A DNA stretch of 64,000 nucleotides from Enterococcus sp. ZJ1622 (GCF_011038845.1 NZ_JAAKDW010000008.1:112907-176906); one strand, 5' to 3'. Shown: positions 54,049-63,559, counted from the first letter of the stretch. The notes: generated from the sequence alone by a model not told the origin. Translations and numbers: made by a program.

Positions 54049-54546
54049 TTGGAAAATAAAACACAATCGCTGGATGAAAAAGAAAAATGGATGCGAGTCG
54101 CCATCGCGGAAGCAAAAAAAGCAGAAGCATTGGAAGAAGTCCCAATCGGTGCGATCGTCGTCTTGAATGATGAAATCATTGGGAGAGGATTCAATCTACG
54201 TGAGACCTCTCAAGATGCTACGACCCATGCAGAAATGATCGCCATCCAGCAAGCGTGCGAAGCAGTTGGCAGTTGGCGATTGGAAGAGGCTCAGCTCTTT
54301 GTGACTTTAGAACCATGTCCGATGTGTAGTGGTGCGATGATTTTATCTCGTGTAAAAGAAGTCTATTTCGGCGCTTACGATCCAAAAGGAGGAACAGCAG
54401 GCACTTTGATGAATCTACTGGAAGATGAGCGCTTCAATCATCAGGCATTTGTTGAAGGCGGCATACTGGAAGCAGAGTGTGGAGAGATATTATCCGCTTT
54501 TTTCCGGCAATTACGTGAAAGAAAAAAGAAATTAAAAAAAGGCTAG
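54049..54546 (+). CDS. tadA: tRNA-specific adenosine deaminase
   Basis: 165 residues. Converts A34 to inosine in the tRNA-Arg anticodon. Zinc site: His and catalytic Glu in THAEMIAIQQA, two Cys in LEPCPMCSGAMI. The frame opens upstream at 54001 with ATGs that lack a ribosome site. The TTG at 54049 has GCAGGGAG 5 bases upstream and gives the usual length, so I take it as the start. The SRP RNA gene follows 30 bases after the stop. Confidence 0.93.
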   Translation: MENKTQSLDEKEKWMRVAIAEAKKAEALEEVPIGAIVVLNDEIIGRGFNLRETSQDATTHAEMIAIQQACEAVGSWRLEEAQLFVTLEPCPMCSGAMILSRVKEVYFGAYDPKGGTAGTLMNLLEDERFNHQAFVEGGILEAECGEILSAFFRQLRERKKKLKKG

Positions 54547-54566
54547 TCAAAAAACAAAAAATGCGG

Positions 54567-54572
54567 TATACT
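54567..54572 (+). promoter_or_regulatory. -10 element of the SRP RNA promoter
   Basis: TATACT lies just after the tadA stop and about 8 bases before the predicted RNA start; the -35 would lie in the last codons of tadA. Confidence 0.5.
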
Positions 54573-54578
54573 ATTCTT

Positions 54579-54670
54579 TGCCGAAAGGCTAGGACAATGG
54601 CGGGCTTGTGAAGCGTGTCAGATCCGGAAGGAAGCAGCACTAAGCAGGATCCGTCATGTGTCTGATTAAA
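54579..54670 (+). ncRNA. ffs: Signal recognition particle RNA (short bacterial type)
   Basis: The apical SRP domain is unmistakable: GTCAGATCCGGAAGGAAGCA, then GCACTAAGCAGGATCCGTCA, with the GGAA tetraloop and the symmetric and asymmetric Ffh-binding loops. Flanking GGCGGGCTTGTGAAGCGT and TGTGTCTGATT continue the stem. It is the ~90-base form without an Alu domain. It binds Ffh to target membrane proteins. Ends are approximate. Confidence 0.93.
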
Positions 54671-54688
54671 AGAATAAAAATGACCGTC

Positions 54689-54714
54689 AGCAGGCTCTCG
54701 AGCCTGCTTTTTTT
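54689..54714 (+). terminator. Terminator downstream of SRP RNA
   Basis: AGCAGGCT ctcg AGCCTGCT followed by seven T. Confidence 0.9.
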
Positions 54715-54892
54715 ATTTTTTTCTAGGAACAAACAAAGAAACGCCGCAAGCTGCAGCAGTTTCTCAGACCTTAAAATATAAGAAAAGATTCAGCCTAGTT
54801 TCTTTTTTTTGATCACTGACCGATAAAAAAGCCTGTTTTCTGGAAGATGACGCAGGCTATGGTATGATAGGAAAAAAGAGAGGCGAGAACCT

Positions 54893-56278
54893 ATGGAAAA
54901 AATTGTTTTATTACATACGAATGATCTGCATTCACATTTAGAAAACTGGCCAAGGATCAGACGGTTTTTGGATCAGCGAAAACGAGAAAACGAAAAGAAA
55001 GCCAATACTACGACGATCACAGTAGATCTCGGGGATTTCGTCGACCGATGGCACCCTCTATCAGAAGCAACGAACGGACAGGCGAACATCGAACTGATGA
55101 ATGAAGTCGGCTATGATGCTGCAACCATCGGAAACAATGAGGGAGTAGGGAACTCCAAAGATGACCTGAATCATCTGTATGACCATGCGTCTTTTGATGT
55201 GCTTCTTGACAATCTTTTTGACAAGAACACCTTGCAGCCGCCTACTTGGACCAAGCCTTATAAAATCATAGAGACCGCTCAGCAGACAAAGATCGGACTG
55301 ATCGCATTCACAGCACCTTTTCCGCTTACCTACAGTCCGAATGGCTGGGATATCCGAAATCCTTATGACATCTTGCCGGAACTGGTCGAAGAACTTCGCC
55401 AAAAAGTAGATGTTCTAGTTTTGATGAGTCATTTAGGTATCCAAGATGACATACAGATCGCCAAAGAGCTTCCGGCAATCGATGTGATTTTAGGCTCACA
55501 TACTCATCATCTGTTTGAGGAAGGGCGTGTGGTGAATCAGGTACAGCTTGCTGCAGCTGGCAAATATGGGCGGTATGTCGGTGAAGTCCATTTGACATTA
55601 GATGACAAGAAGAACATCATCAAACACTCAGCCAAAGCGATCCCTACAGAAAACATGACTGCATTCTCAGAAGACGAGCAGGAAGTCAACGGCTATCTGG
55701 AAAAAGGGCATCAGCTTCTGCAGGAAAAACGAGTAGCGAAACTTCCTTATGAGCTGACTCTCGATGTCTTTGATGAACATTCATTTATTCGAGAAGCGCT
55801 CGAAGCGGTCAAAGAACGTGGGAAGACTGAAGCGGCGATCTTGAACAGCGGCTTGTTTTTGTCAGGGATTCCTGAAGGGATTGTCAATCAGGATCAGCTG
55901 CACACAGCTTTGCCGCACCCGATGCATTTACTGAATGTATCATTAAAAGGGACTGATCTTGTCCGTTTGGTTTTGGAAATAGAAAAAAACAAGAATTTTT
56001 TGCGTAATTACCCTATGAAGGGGATGGGATTTCGGGGGAAAATATTCGGACAGATCATTTACAGCGGGATCGTTTATGACCCAGTCAACCATCATGTCCT
56101 TTGGCAGAACAAGCCCGTCGATCCTGAACGAGTGTACACATTGACAACGGTCGACCATTTCATGTTCGTACCGTTTTTCCCGACCATTGAAATTGCCGGA
56201 ACAAATGAATTCTTGTTTCCCGAATTTATTCGAAGCGTGGTAGGAGATTACTTAAAAGCTCACTACCCAATCAAATAA
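54893..56278 (+). CDS. Bifunctional metallophosphatase/5'-nucleotidase (YunD type)
   Basis: 461 residues. N-terminal calcineurin-like metallophosphoesterase (LLHTNDLHSHLENW, then VDLGDFVDRW, GNNEG, MSHLG, GSHTHH) and a C-terminal 5'-nucleotidase domain (from about 300, NSGLFLSGIPEG). There is no signal peptide, so it acts in the cytoplasm, unlike surface UshA-type enzymes. GAGAGGCGAG precedes the ATG. It leads a run with yutD, yutF and a TIGR01906 protein, the order conserved in Firmicutes. Confidence 0.92.
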   Translation: MEKIVLLHTNDLHSHLENWPRIRRFLDQRKRENEKKANTTTITVDLGDFVDRWHPLSEATNGQANIELMNEVGYDAATIGNNEGVGNSKDDLNHLYDHASFDVLLDNLFDKNTLQPPTWTKPYKIIETAQQTKIGLIAFTAPFPLTYSPNGWDIRNPYDILPELVEELRQKVDVLVLMSHLGIQDDIQIAKELPAIDVILGSHTHHLFEEGRVVNQVQLAAAGKYGRYVGEVHLTLDDKKNIIKHSAKAIPTENMTAFSEDEQEVNGYLEKGHQLLQEKRVAKLPYELTLDVFDEHSFIREALEAVKERGKTEAAILNSGLFLSGIPEGIVNQDQLHTALPHPMHLLNVSLKGTDLVRLVLEIEKNKNFLRNYPMKGMGFRGKIFGQIIYSGIVYDPVNHHVLWQNKPVDPERVYTLTTVDHFMFVPFFPTIEIAGTNEFLFPEFIRSVVGDYLKAHYPIK

Positions 56279-56314
56279 AAACAAGGTATAATGAAAAAGA
56301 TAGGTGGTGAAAGC

Positions 56315-56989
56315 ATGTCTACGAAACAAAAAGAGAAGCATGGTGTCGACAAAGAGAAAGACATCGTAAAAAAACAGCCGGAAAAAACAGCCCAGCCAAC
56401 AGTTACAGAAGAATTGACGGCTGCATTGGAAGAGATCATCGATGAACCGAAAGCAGAGAAGGTCAAGGGAGAATTGGTAACGCCGTTGGATGACAGTAAT
56501 TTTTTGATCGGCGAACGACAGTATCGGTTAGTAGCTGATCACCGGGAAGGCTTTGATGCAGAGAAGCTCGGTGAAAGATACAGCGACGTATTAGCTCGAT
56601 ATGATTACATCGTTGGCGACTGGGGATATGAGCAGCTTCGCCTGAAAGGATTTTTCAGTGCAGAGAATAGACGTGCCCATCCGGATCAGCGAATTGATTC
56701 TTTAGAAGATTATCTTTACGAATATTGTAATTTTGGTTGTGCATATTTTGTGATCGAGCGCATTGGCGGGAAAAAAGAAAAAACAGCCCAGCGTAGACGA
56801 AAGAAGAAAAATCAGAATCGTGCGTACATCGAAGAGAAAAAAGCACCAGTCTCTTCGAATCGTAAAAAACCAATAATCAAAAACCGCAAACCTGCTCAGC
56901 AAAAAGCAGAAAAACCAACAGAAAAGCATGCAGACAAGAAAACGCAAAAATCAAAAACGAATTTTACGATAAGACAAAGGGAAGAGTAG
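56315..56989 (+). CDS. YutD-family protein
   Basis: 224 residues. The conserved YutD (DUF1027) core lies at about 65-155 (NFLIGERQYRLVADHREGFD, then LARYDYIVGDWGYEQLRLKG). Long low-complexity Lys/Glu-rich tails on both sides (about 1-60 and 160-224) look disordered and could bind nucleic acid. GGTGGTGAAAGC precedes the ATG at 56315; the ATG at 56291 has no site. Function unknown. The next gene starts 7 bases on. Confidence 0.9.
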   Translation: MSTKQKEKHGVDKEKDIVKKQPEKTAQPTVTEELTAALEEIIDEPKAEKVKGELVTPLDDSNFLIGERQYRLVADHREGFDAEKLGERYSDVLARYDYIVGDWGYEQLRLKGFFSAENRRAHPDQRIDSLEDYLYEYCNFGCAYFVIERIGGKKEKTAQRRRKKKNQNRAYIEEKKAPVSSNRKKPIIKNRKPAQQKAEKPTEKHADKKTQKSKTNFTIRQREE

Positions 56990-56996
56990 TGGATAT

Positions 56997-57761
56997 ATGA
57001 GTTATAAAGGATACCTGATTGATTTAGATGGAACGATTTATCTCGGCACAGCGCCTATACCTGCAGGAAAACGATTTGTTGAAGAACTGCAGAAAAGAAA
57101 CCTTCCATTCCTGTTCGTTACGAACAATACGACAAAAAGTCCGGAAACTGTAGCCGCACGTCTGGCCAATGAGTTCGATATTCATGTAGGCCCTGAAACT
57201 GTTTATACAGCAACGCTTGCCACGATCGACTTCATGAAGTCGGATGCAAAGGGGAACAAAGTGTTCGTCATAGGTGAAGGCGGGCTGATCGACCTGATTT
57301 TAGAAGCCGGATTCGAATGGGAAGAAGAAAATCCTGACTATGTAGTGGTAGGCTTAGACAATTATCTGACTTACGAAAAAGTGGTCAAAGCAACATTAGC
57401 GATCCAAAAAGGAGCAACATTCATCGGTACGAACCCTGACAAGAATATCCCGACAGAACGTGGTTTGCTTCCAGGTGCGGGCTCCGTTATTTCATTTGTC
57501 GAAACAGCGACACAGACACCTCCGATCTATATCGGCAAGCCTGAAGCGATCATTATGGACAAAGCAGTCGAGCTACTAGGCTTAGATAAAGAAGAAGTGA
57601 TCATGGTCGGTGATAATTATGAAACGGATATCCAAGCAGGGATCCGTAATGGCATCGATACGTTGTTGGTGTTGTCCGGTTTCACAAAAGAAGAGGATGT
57701 TCCTCATTTGCCGACAGCTCCAACATTTGTGAGTCATTCACTTGATGAATGGGGATTCTGA
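56997..57761 (+). CDS. HAD-IIA phosphatase (NagD/YutF type)
   Basis: 254 residues. HAD motifs: I, YLIDLDGTIYLG (nucleophile Asp); II, FVTNNTTKSPE; III/IV, KPEAIIMDKAV and MVGDNYETDIQAGI. The C2-type cap places it in the TIGR01457 group with NagD, which dephosphorylates nucleotides and sugar phosphates. Located between yutD and a TIGR01906 membrane protein whose ATG lies just past the stop, so the genes are co-transcribed. Confidence 0.93.
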   Translation: MSYKGYLIDLDGTIYLGTAPIPAGKRFVEELQKRNLPFLFVTNNTTKSPETVAARLANEFDIHVGPETVYTATLATIDFMKSDAKGNKVFVIGEGGLIDLILEAGFEWEEENPDYVVVGLDNYLTYEKVVKATLAIQKGATFIGTNPDKNIPTERGLLPGAGSVISFVETATQTPPIYIGKPEAIIMDKAVELLGLDKEEVIMVGDNYETDIQAGIRNGIDTLLVLSGFTKEEDVPHLPTAPTFVSHSLDEWGF

Positions 57762-57762
57762 T

Positions 57763-58413
57763 ATGCATAAAAAAACGTGGCAGTGGCTGGAATATGCGGG
57801 GTTTCTCAGTCTGTTTTTGACATTGATCAGTTTGGCAATCGGGATCACGATCAACTTTCGGCCGTTGTATGTATTTGATATCGGTCATTTAGGGATTTTG
57901 GATTATACCGATCTGGATCAGAAAACATTATTGGAGAACTTCAGTCAATTGATGGGTTATTTGAACAATCCTTTTCAGACAGTCCTTAGTTTGCCTGATT
58001 TTCCAGTATCCGCAAGCGGCGCACATCATTTCTATGAAGTGAAGATTCTGTTTCTAGTAAATTATGCGGTTTTTATCCTTACAGTGTTACCTAGCATTCT
58101 ATTCATTCGCCATTTATGGAAAAACAATCGTTTCTGGCGGCTGATCCGACCTTTTCAATGGGGAATGCTGATCCCTGTCGTTTTTGGTTTCTTTATGCTG
58201 ATGGGGTTCGACCGTTTTTTCATCCTTTTCCATGAAACGTTTTTCAACAATGATGATTGGTTGTTCGATCCTGTGACTGATCCGATCATCAACGTACTGC
58301 CAGAAGAGTTTTTTATGCACAGTTTTATCTTTTTCTTTGTCATCATCGAATTATTTTTTGCCTTTTTTCTTTTTTTGGGGAAAAAAGGCTTCAAAAAAAC
58401 AAACAAGAGCTAG
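57763..58413 (+). CDS. TIGR01906-family integral membrane protein
   Basis: 216 residues with four to five membrane helices and an acidic loop (LGILDYTDLDQKTLLENFSQ) typical of this lactic-acid-bacterial family, which usually follows yutF. The start ATG at 57763 lies one base past the stop of the HAD gene, so translation is probably coupled. An in-frame ATG at 57742 lies within the HAD gene. Function unknown. Confidence 0.85.
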   Translation: MHKKTWQWLEYAGFLSLFLTLISLAIGITINFRPLYVFDIGHLGILDYTDLDQKTLLENFSQLMGYLNNPFQTVLSLPDFPVSASGAHHFYEVKILFLVNYAVFILTVLPSILFIRHLWKNNRFWRLIRPFQWGMLIPVVFGFFMLMGFDRFFILFHETFFNNDDWLFDPVTDPIINVLPEEFFMHSFIFFFVIIELFFAFFLFLGKKGFKKTNKS

Positions 58414-58442
58414 GGCCACATTGAGTCCTAGCTCTTGTTTTC
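58402..58442. terminator. Bidirectional terminator
   Basis: AACAAGAGCTAGG and CCTAGCTCTTGTT form a perfect 13-bp stem followed by T; serves the convergent TIGR01906 and pgpA-like genes. Confidence 0.9.
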
Positions 58443-58476
58443 TATTCGAGACGTAGCAACGCTTTACATCACTTCT

Positions 58477-58986
58477 CTACTGTGTCAACCGACTTCTTTT
58501 TTCTGGTTCTTTGTGTGCTAAGCGACTAGCAGCAGATGCCGCGATAGCCCCTACGATATCATCCAAAAAGGTGTGTACGTTTGTTCCATCATGGCTATTT
58601 AGTTTTTTCAGGATACCTGGTTTCAGCTTATCGATATAACCGTAGTTTGTGAAACCAATCGTTCCGTAAACATTGACGATCGACAATGCCAGAATCTCAT
58701 CAATTCCGTATAGCCCTTCGTCATCTTCAATAATATGCTGTAAGGGATCCATCAATTTTTTTTCTTCTGCTAACATATCTAACTGGATGCCGGTAATGAT
58801 CGCGTTATGTACTTCTCGCTTCGTCAACACGCTGTTGACACTTTCTGTACAGTCAGCAAGGGTCAAGTCAGAGATGTAATCTTGTTGTAAAAACATGACT
58901 AATTCGGCGATGTCTTTGACTGTCACACCACGTTCTTTCAGTAGTTCACGGGCTTTTTCTTCTAAAGTTTCATTTTTGATAACCAT
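58477..58986 (-). CDS. pgpA: Phosphatidylglycerophosphatase A-like protein (YutG type)
   Basis: 169 residues, PgpA fold: ARELLKERGVTVKDIAELV near the start, IEDDEGLYGIDEILALSIVN, GTNVHTFLDDIVGAIAASAA. It would remove phosphate from phosphatidylglycerol phosphate to give phosphatidylglycerol. The catalytic acid cluster (EDDEGLYGIDE) is visible. AGGAGG lies 6 bases before the ATG at 58986; the frame opens earlier without a site. In Bacillus yutG is near yutD and yutF as well. Confidence 0.85.
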   Translation of the reverse strand: MVIKNETLEEKARELLKERGVTVKDIAELVMFLQQDYISDLTLADCTESVNSVLTKREVHNAIITGIQLDMLAEEKKLMDPLQHIIEDDEGLYGIDEILALSIVNVYGTIGFTNYGYIDKLKPGILKKLNSHDGTNVHTFLDDIVGAIAASAASRLAHKEPEKRSRLTQ

Positions 58987-59126
58987 TCTTTTCCTCCTTG
59001 AAATCATTCATTTGTCTTTTATGTTAACGGAACCTGGAGAAAAAGCAAGAAACAGCTCTTACGAACAAAAAATATCATCTGTATCGGCGAAAGAAGCAAC
59101 CGCAGACAGACGATATTTCAGAGTGC

Positions 59127-60125
59127 TCAATTTGAGCGTATGTTTTTGTCATGCAAACTTGTACTATGCCCCGGCTGCGTACGTTCTTTAGGGTTGATGT
59201 AATGTAACGCATTGTTCACGGCTGTCGGCGCTTCGCCAAAGCCTGTTGCGATCAGTTTGACCTTACCATCATAAGAACAGATATCTCCAGCTGCATAAAC
59301 ACCAGGGATCGAGGTTGACATGTCCGAATTTACGATGATCGCATTCCGAGAACTTTCCAGTCCCCAAGAAGACAGGTGTTCCAAATTTGAGGTGAAGCCA
59401 TAATTGACGATCAACTGGTCAATCATCAGATCGATCGTTTCCTCGCTTTTCACTTTTTTCAGCCGGATATCCGTCAATTCGCCATGTTCTCCTGATAAAC
59501 CATCAATGAGGTAAGGAGTCAATAGATTGACAGAGGATTCCTTCAATTGGCTCACGCTGTGTTCATGTGCACGAAACTCTGAACGGCGGTGGATCAGATA
59601 GACTTCGCTGGCAATCGGTTCGAGCATCAGAGCCCAGTCGATAGCTGAATCGCCTCCACCAGCAATTGCTACTTTTTTGCCGGCATATTTCATCAGGTCG
59701 TTGACAAAATAGTCCAACCCTCGATTTTCAAACATCTCAGCATTTTCCAGTTTCAGTTTTCTAGGCTGGAAGGAGCCATTCCCTAAAGCCAAGATCACGG
59801 CTTTTGAATAATGGATCCCTTTAGTAGTAGTGATTTCGATCATTTCGTCTTCTCTAGAGATAGAAAGAACCTCTTCTTCTAAATGGAAGGTATGATTGAA
59901 AGTGGTCAGTTGTTTTTCTAGATTATCGACTAACTCGCCTGCTTTGATTGCTGGATAGCCGGGAATATCATAAATATATTTTTCAGGATACAAGGTGGTC
60001 AACTGGCCGCCAAGCTGAGGCAAACTGTCGATGATCTTTGTTTTTGCTTGACGCATTCCTGCATAAAATGCGGAAAACATGCCAACTGGTCCTGCTCCGA
60101 TAATGGTAATGTCGTAGATTTCCAT
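59127..60125 (-). CDS. Ferredoxin--NADP+ reductase, thioredoxin-reductase-like (YumC type)
   Basis: 332 residues. FAD-binding GxGxxG at the N-terminus (TIIGAGPVGMFSAFYAGMRQ), NADPH-binding VAIAGGGDSAIDWALML (about 158-174) and the C-terminal FAD motif GVYAAGDICSYDGKVKLIAT. It lacks the CxxC of thioredoxin reductase, which marks the type 2 ferredoxin/flavodoxin NADP reductases. GAGGAGG precedes the ATG at 60125; the GTG at 60146 has none. Single gene. Confidence 0.93.
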   Translation of the reverse strand: MEIYDITIIGAGPVGMFSAFYAGMRQAKTKIIDSLPQLGGQLTTLYPEKYIYDIPGYPAIKAGELVDNLEKQLTTFNHTFHLEEEVLSISREDEMIEITTTKGIHYSKAVILALGNGSFQPRKLKLENAEMFENRGLDYFVNDLMKYAGKKVAIAGGGDSAIDWALMLEPIASEVYLIHRRSEFRAHEHSVSQLKESSVNLLTPYLIDGLSGEHGELTDIRLKKVKSEETIDLMIDQLIVNYGFTSNLEHLSSWGLESSRNAIIVNSDMSTSIPGVYAAGDICSYDGKVKLIATGFGEAPTAVNNALHYINPKERTQPGHSTSLHDKNIRSN

Positions 60126-60338
60126 AAAATTTCCTCCTCTTACCACACACTATAGCAGAATTTAATTGAGAATGCTTCTCAAAATATTTAAACGATGTTC
60201 ACTGCGAAGCGATGAATAGACGGATCGAACGCGAAGAATCCGTTTTTTTTGCCAAATCCAATCTAGTATTTTTACTAGTGATTCGGTATTATGTTATTAT
60301 TGTTATATGAAGCAAGAAAACATTAGGAGGAACATCAC

Positions 60339-60923
60339 ATGGCATTCCCACAATTAGATCTATCAAATGAAAAAGGCCCAAAAGCAGTTATCAAAACAAA
60401 CCGCGGTGATATCACTGTACAGCTGTTTCCGGAATTAGCACCTAAAACAGTTCAGAACTTTATTGAATTAGCAAAAAAAGGTTATTATGACGGCGTGATC
60501 TTCCATCGTGTCATCCCTGACTTCATGATCCAAGGAGGAGACCCAACAGGAACTGGTATGGGCGGCGAAAGTATCTACGGTGAAAGTTTTGAAGATGAGT
60601 TCAGCCGTGAGTTGTTCAATCTGCGTGGCGCTTTATCTATGGCAAATTCAGGACCAAATACCAATGGAAGCCAGTTTTTCATTGTCAACAACACCAATGT
60701 TCCGGCAAACATGCTAGGGCAGTTAGAAGGAGCTGGATTTCCAGCAGAGATCATCGAAGCATACAAAGATGGCGGTACACCATGGTTAGATTTCCGTCAT
60801 ACTGTATTCGGTCATGTGTTAGAAGGAATGGATACGGTAGATGAAATCGCAAATGTACAACGTGGACCACAAGACCGTCCAGTACATGACGTAGTGATCG
60901 AAACGGTTGAAATTTCTGAATAA
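60339..60923 (+). CDS. Cyclophilin-type peptidyl-prolyl isomerase
   Basis: 194 residues. Cyclophilin core with [21 protein letters not shown] (in part; catalytic Arg in FHRV) and SQFFIVNN. An insertion with [20 protein letters not shown] separates the core strands, as in Gram-positive cytoplasmic cyclophilins. There is no signal peptide, so it acts inside the cell. TAGGAGG precedes the ATG. Ended by two hairpins. Confidence 0.93.
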   Translation: MAFPQLDLSNEKGPKAVIKTNRGDITVQLFPELAPKTVQNFIELAKKGYYDGVIFHRVIPDFMIQGGDPTGTGMGGESIYGESFEDEFSRELFNLRGALSMANSGPNTNGSQFFIVNNTNVPANMLGQLEGAGFPAEIIEAYKDGGTPWLDFRHTVFGHVLEGMDTVDEIANVQRGPQDRPVHDVVIETVEISE

Positions 60924-60931
60924 GAACAAAA

Positions 60932-60963
60932 AATCTTCTCCCTCACAGAATGACGGAGAAGAT
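60932..60963 (+). terminator. Hairpin after cyclophilin gene
   Basis: ATCTTCTCC and GGAGAAGAT pair around 13 bases; no T run follows, so it may stabilise the 3' end rather than terminate. Confidence 0.5.
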
Positions 60964-61000
60964 AGCGACTATTATCAAATATGGAAACCTACTAGGAACA

Positions 61001-61035
61001 GAGGCTGGAACAAAATGAAGTTCCGGTCTCTTTTT
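61001..61035 (+). terminator. Terminator after cyclophilin gene
   Basis: GAGGCTGGAAC pairs with GTTCCGGTCTC around 8 bases followed by T5; same design as the nrnA terminator. Confidence 0.8.
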
Positions 61036-61096
61036 GCATGAATTGACGAAACATGTGCAAAGCAAGTGAAATAAAGGATCACAGTATTTTAGAGAA

Positions 61097-62263
61097 TCAA
61101 AGAAAAGCCCGCTGGATCCGTTTCAAGCCTTCTAATAATAGCTGTTCCGGACAAGCAAGGTTCAAACGCATGTGTCCCTTACCAGCAGGACCGAAAGTGA
61201 TGCCAGGATTCAAGACAACTTTACCTTTCGTGATCAGTCGATTTTCTAATTCTTGATCATCTGATACATAGGCTGAAAAATCAAGCCACATCAAGTAAGT
61301 TCCTTCCGGTTTCATGACGCGGACTTCCGGCAGATTTTTTTCAAAGAAAGCTGTAGCAGTTTCTGCATTTTTTTCTAGATAAGGGAGCAGTTCTGCTAAC
61401 CATGGTTTCCCAGTCTCGTAAGCCGCCTGTGTGCCGATCAGACCAAATGTGTTGATTTCTTGCTGCTGGTTCTTCAGTAATTGCTGTTCAAATAAATCTT
61501 TGAGTTCGTGGTTTTTAATGAAAACCATTGAATTTTTGATTGCTGCTATGTTGAATGTTTTAGTAGCAGAGGTAAAAGCGATCAGCAGATCATGCAATGC
61601 AGGATCAATTGTCAGCATAGAAGTGAAGACATGATCAGAAAAGATTAGGTCTTGATGGATCTCATCACTGAACAAAAGAACCTGATGTTTCACGCATAGG
61701 CCGCTTAATTGGCTCAGCTCATCCTTGGTCCATACTCGACCTCCAGGATTATGAGGGTTGCATAAGACGATCGCTTTTACGTGATGTTCGATTATTTTCT
61801 GTTCCATGTCTGCTATATCCATCGTGAAATGCTCGTCTTCTTCCCGCAAAGTACTTCTTACGACTTTTCGCTGATTCGTTTCTATTATAGAAGTGAATGG
61901 CGGATAGACCGGATCGTGGATCAAAATCGTATCCCCAACTTCGGTAAAGGCTTGTACTGCTACAGCCAAGCTTGACAGTACACCGCTTGTAAAAATGATG
62001 TCTTCTTTCACTAGAGCGACATTATGCTGTTCTCTTTCCCAAGAGATAATCGTTTGATACAATTTTTCTGGAATCGTTGAATAGCCAAACACTCCATGCT
62101 TGATATAATCTTCAAATGCTTCCCTAACTCCTCGTGGCGATAAAAAATCCATATCCGCGACCCAAAGTGGCAGAAGATCATCCGCCTGGTAAGTTTCGGC
62201 AATCCCGTCCCATTTTACACTCCCAGTATTTCTTCTTATAATTATTTCATCTAATCCACTCAT
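61097..62263 (-). CDS. patB: MalY/PatB-type C-S lyase (PLP-dependent)
   Basis: 388 residues, fold type I aminotransferase of the MalY/PatB group that cleaves cystathionine or cysteine S-conjugates to a thiol, pyruvate and ammonia. Motifs: LPLWVADMDFLSP (typical N-terminus), CNPHNPGGRVWT, FSDEIHQDLIF, and the PLP Lys in AFTSATKTFNIA; substrate Arg near LNLACPEQ. The ATG at 62263 follows GGGAG at ~10 bases; an ATG at 62278 lies in frame. Divergent from cvfD. Confidence 0.9.
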   Translation of the reverse strand: MSGLDEIIIRRNTGSVKWDGIAETYQADDLLPLWVADMDFLSPRGVREAFEDYIKHGVFGYSTIPEKLYQTIISWEREQHNVALVKEDIIFTSGVLSSLAVAVQAFTEVGDTILIHDPVYPPFTSIIETNQRKVVRSTLREEDEHFTMDIADMEQKIIEHHVKAIVLCNPHNPGGRVWTKDELSQLSGLCVKHQVLLFSDEIHQDLIFSDHVFTSMLTIDPALHDLLIAFTSATKTFNIAAIKNSMVFIKNHELKDLFEQQLLKNQQQEINTFGLIGTQAAYETGKPWLAELLPYLEKNAETATAFFEKNLPEVRVMKPEGTYLMWLDFSAYVSDDQELENRLITKGKVVLNPGITFGPAGKGHMRLNLACPEQLLLEGLKRIQRAFL

Positions 62264-62355
62264 CACCAGTTCTCCCATTCTTGTCGATTATTTTTCAGAA
62301 CTTCTTTTTTTAAACTATTTACAGTATAATGATAAATGCGAAGAGAGGGAAGCAA

Positions 62356-62736
62356 ATGACTTATAAAATCGGACAAATCATTGAAGGAAAAATCACTGGA
62401 ATACAGCCTTATGGTGCGTTTGTATCTCTTGATGAAGAAACGCAAGGGCTTATCCATGTCTCAGAAGTGCAATCAGGCTATACCAAAAGTATTCACAACT
62501 TATTAAAAGTAGGGCAGCCGGTTACTGTCCAAATCATTGACATCGACGAGTATTCAAAAAAGATCAGCTTATCGTTGCGTACATTGGAGAAAAATAGTCC
62601 GGCAATCCCCTACAGAAGAAAAAGATATTTTACCAATAAAAATCGAAAAATCGGTTTTGCAACAATCGCGGAACAGTTACCGATTTGGGTAAACGAAGCA
62701 TTGGCAGAACTAGAGCGGAAAGAAAATAAGAAATAA
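62356..62736 (+). CDS. cvfD: S1-domain RNA-binding protein (CvfD/YugI, GSP13 type)
   Basis: 126 residues. An S1 domain covers about 1-72 (IGQIIEGKITGIQPYGAFVS, then GLIHVSEVQSGY and KKISLSLRT); the C-terminal ~50 residues are basic and family-specific. Relatives are general stress or virulence RNA-binding proteins that associate with ribosomes. AGAGGGAAG precedes the ATG at 62356, while an in-frame ATG at 62329 has no site. Confidence 0.85.
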   Translation: MTYKIGQIIEGKITGIQPYGAFVSLDEETQGLIHVSEVQSGYTKSIHNLLKVGQPVTVQIIDIDEYSKKISLSLRTLEKNSPAIPYRRKRYFTNKNRKIGFATIAEQLPIWVNEALAELERKENKK

Positions 62737-62809
62737 AAAGTGTATTTTTTCTGAAAATGTGCTAAAATTTTTATGTAAGCCATAGAACAAGTTGATCGAG
62801 GTGGAGATT

Positions 62810-63172
62810 TTGGCAAGCAAAAGAGTCGCTGGTACAATTATGTTGCATTTGGAGGATGGGACGAAAAAATTTTTGGTCCATTCAATTGATGACAAGCTTG
62901 AATTTGCGTTAGCAGATCTTTCGGAAGGAAAGACTGGCTTGGCAAATATACTTAATTTTTTGAAAGAAATCGTTCATATTGATGTTAGCAAAATTAATTT
63001 GATGGAGTTGACCAATACACATATTGATCAGGAAAATGTTCCGTTGTTTGTTTTTGAGGCAGAGCAGAAGAACCAAATTGAAAAATTAGGTGAAGGTTAC
63101 CTATGGGAAGATCCGGATCAAATGCGCTCAGTTCTTGGAACTTACGAAGTAGAGGGAGTTCCTTTCTTCTAA
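62810..63172 (+). CDS. Hypothetical protein with TTG start
   Basis: About 120 residues, soluble, alternating beta and helix (KRVAGTIMLHLEDGTKKFLV, then EFALADLSEGKTGLANILNF). I recognise no family. The frame opens with a TTG at 62792, but GAGGTGGAG lies 4-8 bases before the TTG at 62810, which is the likelier start. It is the last protein gene before the rRNA operon and ends at a strong hairpin. Function unknown. Confidence 0.7.
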   Translation: MASKRVAGTIMLHLEDGTKKFLVHSIDDKLEFALADLSEGKTGLANILNFLKEIVHIDVSKINLMELTNTHIDQENVPLFVFEAEQKNQIEKLGEGYLWEDPDQMRSVLGTYEVEGVPFF

Positions 63173-63187
63173 TAAAATATGAAGACA

Positions 63188-63222
63188 AAAGAAGTTTGAA
63201 AATTTTTCAAACTTCTTTTTTT
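63188..63222 (+). terminator. Terminator upstream of the rrn region
   Basis: AGAAGTTTGAAA and TTTCAAACTTCT pair around 3-4 bases, followed by T7. Confidence 0.88.
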
Positions 63223-63463
63223 ATATGTTTTTGAAGAATGGCTGGAAGAAATGTTCAGTTATTCTAGGGGGATCGACATGGTTTTGAACACTTATCCCTC
63301 TGAGAGCGATTAAAAAGCGAAAGTTGAACGTGATGAAACCCGCTTTTTAAGTGTTGGCATCTTAAAATTAAGGTTGACCTGATGTAAAATGCATGGTAAA
63401 TTAAAACACGTTGATTCGAAAGAAAGTAGTTTTGATTCTTTTGAAAAAACATAAAAATAGTTA

Positions 63464-63492
63464 TTGACATGTTTATCCTTACATGATAAGAT
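63464..63492 (+). promoter_or_regulatory. rrn promoter P1
   Basis: TTGACA (63464-63469), a 17-base spacer, TAAGAT (63487-63492). An A/T-rich UP-like stretch precedes it. A weaker TTGACC-17-TAAATT lies further upstream at 63374-63402. Confidence 0.8.
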
Positions 63493-63559
63493 AACTAAGT
63501 CGTTTGAAAAGGACATTGAATAAAGCTTGATTCCATCAAGAAAAACTTCAAAAAAGTTC